From an uncultured Clostridia bacterium (GTDB lineage Bacteria; Bacillota; Clostridia; TANB77; CAG-508): a stretch of DNA of 64,000 nucleotides. The translations under genes and the position numbers were made by a program. Positions within the stretch are counted from its first letter, which is position 1. Each line of letters opens with the position of its first letter. Below, piece by piece: positions 55,652-64,000 of the stretch. A model generated the notes under the pieces. It searched no databases, was not told the origin of the DNA, and saw only the letters and a list, made by a program, of their open reading frames with translations. The DNA lies in contig CALYAA010000004.1 of assembly GCA_944393385.1 (NCBI GenBank), positions 27,840 through 91,839 on the forward strand. Direction: 5' to 3'.

Positions 55652-58600
55652 CTATTTTAATAAAATTCTTCTTCTAATTACTATTATTCCTATTACTAGA
55701 GCTATTAATCCAAATCCAGCAGTAATTATATATAAAGTTTTTGATATTAATACACCAGTAGGTGGTGTAATTGTTGTTCTTACACTGTCTTCGTCATCTT
55801 CTTCTGCTCTTTCTGGAATTAAATTACCTGGTGTTGTATCATTTACCCTATTGTATACATTTTCTGTTTTATCTTTATTTTGGCTATAGCCTATATATTC
55901 TAGTATTTCTACATCATTTGTATATTTCATTTCATCACTTGTTGTTAATAATTTACTTACATTATATTTTATAGATTTTGTTTCTCCAATTTTTACAAGT
56001 AAGTCATTCTCATCTGCAAAAGAATCTAATGTAAACATTATATATTTTCCATCTATAAGTTTTTGTTCAACTTGTTTTGTAATTAATCTATATGTCTTTT
56101 CTCCAGTAGCTTCTGTTGTTTTATGTGCAGTTAAATCTTCTATTTCTACTACTTCCCAACCCTTTCTCTTCATTTCGTCTAAATCAACATCTATTTCTGG
56201 TGTTAAGTAATCTACTAATGTTCCTATTCTTACTGTTACTGGATTATTTCCTTTTTCTCCATAATAGTAATAATTTCTTTCATTTGCTACATCTGTATCA
56301 CTTGTAATTTGATAAATTGGATAATCTAATTCTGAATTGTTATTTACAGAAATTGTGTATTCTTGTTCTATTGTTGCACCTTCTGTCAATTCTGTATCCA
56401 TTTCAATTGGTACAAAGTCATCAATACCTGTTCTTACATATGGGATATCAACATTTGGATCACTTGGATTTCCTTTAATTGGTACTTGTCCATTTCCTAA
56501 TGTTACTTCTAAATCCGTTGTTTGTTTATCTACTTTTAAGTCTACTATAGGTCTTTCTATTAATCCAAAGTCTACATTTTGTAATTTATATTCATAATCT
56601 ATTGTTCCATTTTCTTGTGTTGTTAATGTTGGAGTAACATTTTGGTCGTTAAACTCTTCAACACCTAGTCTTATAAATGGAGTATATGCTTCCATTTCTG
56701 AATATGCATATTTAGAACTATCATATAAGTTTTCATTATTTAGTTTTGCATATTGTTCAAAATATGCTCTATATTCTACATCATCTACTGCATCTGAATA
56801 TCTTGTTCCTAAATTATCATTTAAGAACCATGATACATCTGTATTTCCTTCTGCCCAATCTCCATTTAAGTGTGGTATACCATCATCTGCTGTATTTATT
56901 GCTTTTCTTATATAGTCTGATGTTATTATTGTTGATTTATATTCTCTAGCTTTTATTGCATCTTCTTTTACTTGTGTACCATTATTATAAATGTAAGTAT
57001 TCTTTCCTTCTCCTCCTATGTTTTCACCATATGTAAATCTAATTACATAATTGTCTGCTATAACACCTTCAAAAGTATAGTTACCATTTTCATCTGTCCA
57101 TGTTACTGCATCTTCTATTGCGGTTTGAGTTCCTGTATCATCTGTTTTATATAATTTTGCAAGTTCATAATTATGTTTAGATGTTACATTATCTCTTGCC
57201 ATTGTAGAGTCATACATTTCGTTTGCATCTACCGGTACTAATAGTAATTCTACTTTTACATTTCCCATTACACTTTCATTTGTATCATAAATGCCATTAC
57301 CAATTCTTTCATTTTGTGCAAGTTTATCTTGTTCTGGACTATCTTCATATACTGTACCTGAAATTACTGTTTGACTACCTTTTGTTAAGATAAATGTTGG
57401 TGCAATTGTTGTATCATTTTCAAATGTGTCTGTAACAAATCTGTTTTGGTCATCTGTTTCTACTTTAGCATTTCTTGGAGCTGAATTACTATCTATACTT
57501 GCATATATATTGCCATCTGAATATGTTGTGTATGATTTTATTTCTGCCATAAAGTCGAATTTTATTCCTTTAAGTTCTGTATCTCCTTCTTTTAAAGTTA
57601 CTTCATCATTTAAAATTTCTGCAATAACATCTGCATTTGCTCTAAATGTTACTTCTAATACTTGTCTATTTTTAGCTTCTATTGTTTTATTTCCTATTGT
57701 ATTTAAGTCTAAATCTATTTCTTTAATTTCACCAGTTTGAGCTGGTTCTGTTACGGCAACTGCTGGTTCACCTTCAAAGTTATATGAGATACATGTTAAT
57801 TGGCTACCATAATTTAATGTTAATTCATTAATTACTGCACTTAATGTATTAGATTTGTTTTGTAAATATATCTTATAAGTTATATCTGCATATAAATTTC
57901 CATTAGCTCCTGTTGTTCCATCGTCAGCACTATATACAACTGATGCCTCATGTAATGGTCTTTGATAATAATTTTCTTTTAATGCTTTTAATTTAACTCC
58001 CATTTGTTCTTCAGAATTTGGATCTACTATAGTTGCATATTTATAAATATGATGATAATTATTTATTACTAAATCAAATCTTGCAACATCACTGTCTAAC
58101 CCTAAATCTACTTGTTCTCTAGAATATAGTCCTAAGTTAACATTTTTAATTTCTTTTGATTGATATACTTCATTTTCAAGTACTAATTCTACTGTGTCCT
58201 CAAATTTATATCTAAAATCTTCTACGTCTGTTGATGATCTTATATGATATTTTTCAAATCCATATGATGAATAATCTGTTGTACTTCCTGCATATGTTGT
58301 TCCATCATATATTGTAGAATCTCCATATATTACACTTGATGCATAATCTCCTGATCTTTGATATGTAATATCTGTTGCTGTTACATCTCCTGCTCCATTT
58401 TTTGCAAATCCTCCTGAAGTATGTCCATTATCATCTATTGCAGTTTTATCTGTTGTAATTACTGTAAATTTATTATTAAAGTCTGTTCTTACTGCATCTC
58501 CTTCAATTGCTTTTGATCCTGTTTCAATGTCTAATTGTGGTTCTACATTTGAGTATTTTATACCATTGTATTCAAATTCTACATGATATTTTCCGGCAAA

Positions 58601-61600
58601 TAAATCTTCTATTAAAATTGTATCTGGAGTATAATGTAAATCTGCTGTTCTGTCACCAAATGTGTATTTACCTTCTGAATCAGTCCAAGTTTCTCCTACA
58701 ACTTGACCATCATTATATAATATTACTTTAACTCCTTCTACACCTTTGTCTGTGCCTTCTGTAAATACATTATCAAACTCATTGCTCTTTCCATCAAGCA
58801 TATCTTCCCATACATATCCTGATAATCTTAAATGTGATAATGCATTTCTTAATTCAATGGTTGTTTTAATTAAATGTTCTTGTAGATTAATTTCAAATGT
58901 TTTATAACTTCCATCTTCTTCATAAATGTCATATCCAAATGGAGAATCTATTTCTTCTAAGTGATATGTTTGATTTGGTTCTAGTGTAATTGTTTCTCCT
59001 GCTTCAAATTCTTGTCCTGTTTCAACTACTCTAAATCTAAATCCTCCTGTAAATTCTTCTTCTGTATCAACATCTTTTTTAACTATTGTAACTTGTGCTT
59101 TACCATCTTCTGGAATATCAATATCAGGTGGATTATCTGGATTATCTGGTTCGTCTGGTGTGTCTGGATTATCTGGAGTGTCTCCTCCATCATCTGGTGG
59201 TGTTTCCTTTGGTGGAATTATTATTGTAGGCGGTGTTTCTTCTGGAGGGAATTTATCTGTTGATGGGATATCTAACTCACTACTTTCAATTTCATCACCT
59301 AATGTAACTTTCATTTGTTGTACTTCTCTACCACACCAATCTTCTGTAGGTGTATAAGTTGCTTCAAATTGCCATTTTAATGTACCATCACCATCTGTTG
59401 TTAATGTAAGGTCTGATTCTGTTAATTCATAGTCTAAGAATACTTGACTTGTTTGAGCTTTACCTTTACTTATACATGCTGCAACAGTGTTTCCTTGCTC
59501 ATCTACGAATGTTTGGAAGTGACCTTTACCACTTTCATCTACATAATAACTATCTGGATCTCCTTTAAATTGTTTTTCTGCTGGATATTGTTCCATTATT
59601 TTACTTAAATCTTCATCTAAATCTTGTAGTGCATTTAAGTCTATATCTCCTAAATTTAAACTATCAACATCAACATTTTTTAATGCATCACTACTTGTAA
59701 TTTTATCTTTAAGAGAATTAAGATTTTCTTCTTTCTTTGCATTATATGCTGCAATTGCTTCATCTGCAGTTGAGCCTTCTGGAATACTTAATCCTGATTC
59801 TCCATATGTGGTATTTAAATAATTTGTTACACAAGAGTCAATCATTGCATTAACATCACTTATAGATCCACATTGACTTACATCTATTCCATATTCTCCA
59901 TATCTTGCTGTTGCTTGGTCTTTTGCTGCTTGCAATCTTGCGGCCTCTTGTGCTGCAATTCTTGCATCATAATCTTCTTGTGTCTCACCTTCTTGTGGTT
60001 CATAATCTACTGTTGGTAGACCTGATTCATCTACACTAGCGCTGCCACTATTGTTGTTATCATCACTACTTGATGATGAATTATTTGAAGAACTGCTATC
60101 TGAACCTCCAGTTATTGCATCTTTAATATCATTTGCTGCATCTTTAAAATCATCAACAGCATTTTGTCCATAATCTTTTACTGCATCAACTACATCTTTT
60201 ACCTCATCTAAAAATCCAGCATTACTTATTGGAATTCTATCTAATGTTACTACTAATGCACAAATCATGATAAACGTAAACATTGCTTTTCCGCCAAAAT
60301 TATTAATCTTTCTTATGGCTATATAGAATAATACTGCCAATGCTGCTAATGCAATTGATGTTCCTAAATATTTAAGTGCTATTTGAAAACCTGTAGATAC
60401 AGCGATTAATACTGTAGTTCTATCTATATTGTTTTCTTTATTAGCTTCATCTATATGTCTACTATTATCTGTTAATTTAATTTGCGAAACATTTTCATAA
60501 CTACCTCCAGAAGTTTCATCTAGAGTTATACTTAATGTTAATGGTATTTCTATACTTTCACCTGGTTTAATTTCTGTATTTAAGAATTTGGCAGTACTTA
60601 ATGTTGATAATGATTTTGACCATCCACTATTTAATTCTGAATGGAAATCTAAACCTTGTGGAAGTTGATCTATCATTTCATATACAAAACCTGATAATTC
60701 TCCAACATTTGTAACTTTTATCTTATATTCTATAACAACTGTTGAACCAACAAATTGTTTTGAATGAATTTCTATTTTAGCAAATTTTTTATCATCGTAT
60801 GTATATTCTTTATTTCCTTTTTTATTGCTTACTGTAACCTTTGTAATAAATTGTTCCATTTCTAAATCAAATATTTGATTTTCTACTAAGCCAATATCTA
60901 TATTTGTTTTTGTAGAATCTAATATAATTGTGTCTGTTATACCTACTATTTTTACTTCATTTCCTATTTTAGCTTGTTTTTCTATTGCATCATTATTTGA
61001 TGTTTCTACAACACCTGTTTTTTGAAAATCTGTTATTTTATATTCATCTGTATCAAATTCAAATACTACATAATATCTTCCTGTTGGTACTTTAGTAAAT
61101 GAATATCTACCAGCTTCGTTTGTTTTTACTGCAATAACATTTCCATTTTCATCTTTTAAAAATGTATTATTTTGTACATCAAATAAAGATACTTTTACAC
61201 CTTCTTTTAAATCTTCTCCTTCATCTCTTCTTCCATTAGAATTATTATCTACCCATGCTAAGCCAGAAAGTGTCCACACTTTATTATCTTGTTCTGTAGG
61301 AACTGATGTAGAAGGATTATTTGTATTAACATTATTATTTTGGTCTTTATTTGCTTCACTATCATCTGGATTTATAATAATTGTTTGTTCTTCATTATTT
61401 TGTAAAGTATTAGTAACTGTATTTGCTAATTGAGGTATAATTGTATCTCCTATTACAGCTCCTCTACTTTCTATTGTTTTATCATCATCTTGTCCAGCTA
61501 AAGAATTTACCATTGCTTTAATTGTTATAATACTCTTCTCATTCATTCTTAAACTTATTGGTAGAGCAAATCTAATTCCTAATTTACCAGTTTCTGAATT

Positions 61601-63442
61601 TGGATCATCTGTGTTTGCTTTATCTAATTCTGCTTTTTCATAATATTTGTTTTTTGGTGTAATTTCATATTCAAATCTATTTTCATTTGAATTTACAACT
61701 ACATCATCTGTATTATAAGTTACAGATGTAATTTTCAAATCATATGGTAATTCAAATGCAAATGAAAAGTCTGTATATCCACCTTCTTCTTCACTTACAT
61801 ATCCTACATTTTCTACCTCAAATACATATGTAACATCATCATATCCATGTAATATTTCACCATTTTTTTCAGAACTTTGAGTAATAGAAATTGCTTCAAT
61901 TCCACCCTTTGATACACTTTGGTTTGATGTAAATATATTTCCTTCTTCATCTTCAGTTTTTGCTGATAATGCATATTCGTATTTATATTGCTCATTAACA
62001 GAAATATTATTTACTTTAGCTTTAACTTCAAAAGCTCTATAATCTCCGCCTTCAATGTCTTTATATTTTACTGTTAATAATCCATTCTCAAATTTGTAAT
62101 CTAAATCTCCTTCATTTTTATTAACTAGTTTAGATATTTCTGTTACTTCTATATTTGAAGGAATTTGCATTGTTATTGTTGCATCATGTTTTTCATCAGA
62201 AATGTTTTTAACAATTATACTATATTCATATGCATTCTTTTCTGATAAACTAAAATATGTTCTTATTCTTGTTTCAAAATTTGAATTTGTTATATAATTT
62301 TTTATGTTATAAGTTGAAATATTATCTCCATTTATTGTTGTTTCGATTTTAGTATTTACTTCTGTATTATCTTCTTCAACTTTGTTTGCTTCTACTTCAT
62401 AATAAAATGTTTTCTTTTCTCCTGAATAGATTGTTCCAACGTCAAATTCTTTTGTTTTTAGATCTGGGTTAGAAATATATTGTAAATCATCATCTTGGTA
62501 TAAAGATGTTGCCCATTCTTCACTAGTTTCTTTACTATCAGTTAAAAATGTATATGTTTCAGCATAATATGAAAAGGCTTCTTCATCATATTCTACATAT
62601 GTCATATTTTCAGGAATGTGTCCCAAAATTTTTACATTTTCTATATTTTTATCGGTTGTGTTAGTTACAGAAATTTCATATTTAATGATTTCATTTGAAT
62701 GTATAGTACTTCCATCTTCTAATATTTCTGTTCCTCTTATTGCTTTAGTATTAATCATTAATCCATTTGCATATACTATTGTGCCTTCTTCATCATCTGT
62801 TGTCGCATCATTAATAATCTCATTATCAGTTGAATTTACTAATAATACAGCTTGATTTGTACTAGCACTATTACAAGACATTTTTATCGAATCTGCTCCA
62901 GTTTCTATATCTTGTTTTAAAATAATATTAGTTGAAACCCTAATATTTGTACCTTTAGTAATTGAATCTGTTGAATATTTTGTTTGTGTTCCTTCTAGTT
63001 CTACTTTTAATACTTTGTTTCCAGTAGAATTATCTTCAATAATATAATTTTTTAATTTTAATTCATCATCATATAAAATTTTTATATCATTTACTACTAC
63101 TTTTTCTACTGCTTCTGGGAACTCAAAATAAACAACAGGATTATCATATAAGGCACAGTCCTCTGTGTCTTTTTCTAATATTCCTGTAATAATAAGTTCA
63201 TTTGGTATTCTATTTGTTAATTTTGTATAATTTATGTTTAGACTTATTTTTTCTTTTTTATCATTCGAGTTGGTCTGGGTTGCACTATTTTCGACTTCTG
63301 TGAGTTTTGTCATATTTTCTTCAATAAATGTTTGGGTGTCTTCAACAGCAGTCGAAACAACAGTTAATAACGAACTGTTTAACAAAAACAAAATAATAAG
63401 AAAAATACTTATTGATTTTCTTAACATAAAAATCCCTCCCAC
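55652..63442 (-). CDS. Giant sortase-type surface protein (paralogue 2 of 3)
   Basis: The 2596-aa product has the same plan as its neighbour. A signal peptide (1-32) is followed by beta-rich and DUF11-like repeats and an SdrD-B-type domain at about 719 (LSGLAWVDNNSNGRRDEGED). A membrane helix lies at about 1018-1040 and a second signal-like hydrophobic segment at about 1050-1072, ending IPISNAG. Then come an amphipathic, Ser/Asn-rich stretch (about 1110-1135), a charged helical region, and a Pro/Asp/Asn linker (about 1417-1444). Cna-B-like domains start near 1447 (VTIVKKDVDTEEEF; GYVWEDMLDGKSN). The end is TPPTG, a helix and RRRILLK. GGGAGGG precedes the ATG. Confidence 0.92.
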   Translation of the reverse strand: MGGIFMLRKSISIFLIILFLLNSSLLTVVSTAVEDTQTFIEENMTKLTEVENSATQTNSNDKKEKISLNINYTKLTNRIPNELIITGILEKDTEDCALYDNPVVYFEFPEAVEKVVVNDIKILYDDELKLKNYIIEDNSTGNKVLKVELEGTQTKYSTDSITKGTNIRVSTNIILKQDIETGADSIKMSCNSASTNQAVLLVNSTDNEIINDATTDDEEGTIVYANGLMINTKAIRGTEILEDGSTIHSNEIIKYEISVTNTTDKNIENVKILGHIPENMTYVEYDEEAFSYYAETYTFLTDSKETSEEWATSLYQDDDLQYISNPDLKTKEFDVGTIYSGEKKTFYYEVEANKVEEDNTEVNTKIETTINGDNISTYNIKNYITNSNFETRIRTYFSLSEKNAYEYSIIVKNISDEKHDATITMQIPSNIEVTEISKLVNKNEGDLDYKFENGLLTVKYKDIEGGDYRAFEVKAKVNNISVNEQYKYEYALSAKTEDEEGNIFTSNQSVSKGGIEAISITQSSEKNGEILHGYDDVTYVFEVENVGYVSEEEGGYTDFSFAFELPYDLKITSVTYNTDDVVVNSNENRFEYEITPKNKYYEKAELDKANTDDPNSETGKLGIRFALPISLRMNEKSIITIKAMVNSLAGQDDDKTIESRGAVIGDTIIPQLANTVTNTLQNNEEQTIIINPDDSEANKDQNNNVNTNNPSTSVPTEQDNKVWTLSGLAWVDNNSNGRRDEGEDLKEGVKVSLFDVQNNTFLKDENGNVIAVKTNEAGRYSFTKVPTGRYYVVFEFDTDEYKITDFQKTGVVETSNNDAIEKQAKIGNEVKIVGITDTIILDSTKTNIDIGLVENQIFDLEMEQFITKVTVSNKKGNKEYTYDDKKFAKIEIHSKQFVGSTVVIEYKIKVTNVGELSGFVYEMIDQLPQGLDFHSELNSGWSKSLSTLSTAKFLNTEIKPGESIEIPLTLSITLDETSGGSYENVSQIKLTDNSRHIDEANKENNIDRTTVLIAVSTGFQIALKYLGTSIALAALAVLFYIAIRKINNFGGKAMFTFIMICALVVTLDRIPISNAGFLDEVKDVVDAVKDYGQNAVDDFKDAANDIKDAITGGSDSSSSNNSSSSSDDNNNSGSASVDESGLPTVDYEPQEGETQEDYDARIAAQEAARLQAAKDQATARYGEYGIDVSQCGSISDVNAMIDSCVTNYLNTTYGESGLSIPEGSTADEAIAAYNAKKEENLNSLKDKITSSDALKNVDVDSLNLGDIDLNALQDLDEDLSKIMEQYPAEKQFKGDPDSYYVDESGKGHFQTFVDEQGNTVAACISKGKAQTSQVFLDYELTESDLTLTTDGDGTLKWQFEATYTPTEDWCGREVQQMKVTLGDEIESSELDIPSTDKFPPEETPPTIIIPPKETPPDDGGDTPDNPDTPDEPDNPDNPPDIDIPEDGKAQVTIVKKDVDTEEEFTGGFRFRVVETGQEFEAGETITLEPNQTYHLEEIDSPFGYDIYEEDGSYKTFEINLQEHLIKTTIELRNALSHLRLSGYVWEDMLDGKSNEFDNVFTEGTDKGVEGVKVILYNDGQVVGETWTDSEGKYTFGDRTADLHYTPDTILIEDLFAGKYHVEFEYNGIKYSNVEPQLDIETGSKAIEGDAVRTDFNNKFTVITTDKTAIDDNGHTSGGFAKNGAGDVTATDITYQRSGDYASSVIYGDSTIYDGTTYAGSTTDYSSYGFEKYHIRSSTDVEDFRYKFEDTVELVLENEVYQSKEIKNVNLGLYSREQVDLGLDSDVARFDLVINNYHHIYKYATIVDPNSEEQMGVKLKALKENYYQRPLHEASVVYSADDGTTGANGNLYADITYKIYLQNKSNTLSAVINELTLNYGSQLTCISYNFEGEPAVAVTEPAQTGEIKEIDLDLNTIGNKTIEAKNRQVLEVTFRANADVIAEILNDEVTLKEGDTELKGIKFDFMAEIKSYTTYSDGNIYASIDSNSAPRNAKVETDDQNRFVTDTFENDTTIAPTFILTKGSQTVISGTVYEDSPEQDKLAQNERIGNGIYDTNESVMGNVKVELLLVPVDANEMYDSTMARDNVTSKHNYELAKLYKTDDTGTQTAIEDAVTWTDENGNYTFEGVIADNYVIRFTYGENIGGEGKNTYIYNNGTQVKEDAIKAREYKSTIITSDYIRKAINTADDGIPHLNGDWAEGNTDVSWFLNDNLGTRYSDAVDDVEYRAYFEQYAKLNNENLYDSSKYAYSEMEAYTPFIRLGVEEFNDQNVTPTLTTQENGTIDYEYKLQNVDFGLIERPIVDLKVDKQTTDLEVTLGNGQVPIKGNPSDPNVDIPYVRTGIDDFVPIEMDTELTEGATIEQEYTISVNNNSELDYPIYQITSDTDVANERNYYYYGEKGNNPVTVRIGTLVDYLTPEIDVDLDEMKRKGWEVVEIEDLTAHKTTEATGEKTYRLITKQVEQKLIDGKYIMFTLDSFADENDLLVKIGETKSIKYNVSKLLTTSDEMKYTNDVEILEYIGYSQNKDKTENVYNRVNDTTPGNLIPERAEEDDEDSVRTTITPPTGVLISKTLYIITAGFGLIALVIGIIVIRRRILLK

Positions 63443-63460
63443 TTTTACAATACTATTAAT

Positions 63461-63489
63461 ATTTTATCACAATTTTACATAAAACACAA
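63461..63489 (-). promoter_or_regulatory. Probable promoter of the 2596-aa surface protein gene
   Basis: On the minus strand: TTGTGT (complement of 63484-63489), 17 nt, TAAAAT (complement of 63461-63466) preceded by TGA, i.e. an extended -10. The -35 match is poor. Confidence 0.5.
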
Positions 63490-63796
63490 GCTTTTTGCCA
63501 TTTTTTTCTAATTTTTTTATTTTAACTAACTTGCATATTTTTTAGCTGTCTGTAGGCATTTAGGGAAACTTGACTTACAACGTTTTTTTATGTCTTGCTT
63601 CAAGTTTTTTATTTATATATTTTTTGTAGTTTTTTGTTTTTACATCATATAAAAACGCATTTTCTACAATGCAAAGAATAGCAAGGAAAACTTGCTATTC
63701 TTTGTTTTGATTAAATATTTTCATTTGTATTTTTAAATATCTAGTTATTTTCTTTAGTTTTTATTGTTTCTTTAGTTTTTATTTATTTTAGCAGTT
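63490..63796. other. Intergenic region between surface paralogues 2 and 3
   Basis: AT-rich with no ORF. It holds the terminator at 63672 and an element at 63546-63568 (CTGTCTGTAG, then AGGGAAA) that resembles 55521-55541 upstream of paralogue 1. I see nothing else. Confidence 0.6.
63672..63704 (-). terminator. Terminator of the third surface protein gene
   Basis: CAAAGAATAGCAAG (63672-63685), loop GAAAA, CTTGCTATTCTTTG (63691-63704): 14 bp. It shares the AATAGCAAG core with the other two surface-gene terminators. Confidence 0.85.
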
Positions 63797-64000
63797 TTAT
63801 TTATTTAAAACTCTTTTTTTAATAAATATTACTCCTACAACTAGAATAATTAATCCTGTTCCTATTGTTGATATATATATAATACTTGATATCAATACAC
63901 CAGTTGGTGGTGTTATTGTTGTTCTAACACTATCTTCATCTGTTTCTTTTGCATGTTCTGGTATTAAGTTTCCTGGTGTTGTATCATTTACTCTATTATA
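63797..64000 (-). CDS. C-terminus of a third surface-protein paralogue, 5' part beyond window
   Basis: I translated 67 codons from the right edge to a TAA at 63797-63799. The sequence begins YNRVNDTTPGNLIPEHAKE and continues DEDSVRTTITPPTGVL, then a hydrophobic helix with IYISTIGTGLIILVVGVIF and the basic tail KKRVLNK. This is the same C-terminal end as the two complete paralogues, including the TPPTG sorting motif. The array therefore continues beyond the window. Confidence 0.93.
   Translation of the reverse strand, partial: YNRVNDTTPGNLIPEHAKETDEDSVRTTITPPTGVLISSIIYISTIGTGLIILVVGVIFIKKRVLNK

Overview
This is a very AT-rich stretch of chromosome, with most genes on the minus strand. It carries a sporulation phosphatase gene (spoIIE), a sporulation-type polysaccharide deacetylase, clpB under a CIRCE operator, and sortase-type surface proteins. 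TGG is the tryptophan codon and TGA is a stop. Together this points to a low-GC, spore-forming, Gram-positive member of the Clostridia, probably a gut-associated and possibly uncultivated lineage. The exact taxon is inference.

Layout. 1-4.7 kb: pgi (cut by the left edge), rpe and clpB. 4.8-5.5 kb: a single GC-richer small membrane-protein gene with its own promoter and terminator, next to tRNA-Arg(UCU). 5.6-17.2 kb: mostly housekeeping genes (an E2-like acyltransferase, two pseudouridine synthases, a DUF1836 regulator, SDR, J-domain protein, radical SAM, VanX-like dipeptidase, M20 amidohydrolase, two acetyltransferase-like proteins). 17.2-26.3 kb: cell-surface and sporulation-related genes (a BspA-type repeat protein, SpoIIE, a WG-repeat protein, tandem-OB SSB, PdaB-like deacetylase). 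26.4-27.9 kb: a DUF4143-type AAA ATPase whose promoter overlaps three 18-bp direct repeats spaced at exactly 32 bp. 28-41 kb: DNA repair, RNA modification and topology genes (metallophosphoesterase, histidine phosphatase, TrmH-type methyltransferase, mfd, topB, rarA, ruvA) plus a pair of half-size TauE/SafE permease genes.

41-44.5 kb is the most unusual non-protein region. A small XRE regulator has a palindrome over its promoter. A metallopeptidase gene is preceded by helically phased repeats. Its 3' region holds about 20 degenerate copies of a 9-nt word, ACAAAAGAT. Several copies sit in the loops of small hairpins with differing stems, and the array ends at strong terminators. A 41-nt palindrome lies just downstream and belongs to a small dispersed family (about 12.6, 38.8, 41.0 and 44.4 kb).

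44.5-47.7 kb: glutamate-synthase-like oxidoreductase, family-4-type uracil-DNA glycosylase, TatD and acpS. 47.9 kb to the right edge: a tandem array of three paralogous surface-protein genes (2483 aa, 2596 aa, and one cut by the edge). Each ends in a TPPTG sorting signal and is followed by an almost identical hairpin terminator. The two complete proteins carry an internal membrane-anchor plus signal-peptide-like segment near residue 1000, as if two secreted proteins had been fused into one reading frame.
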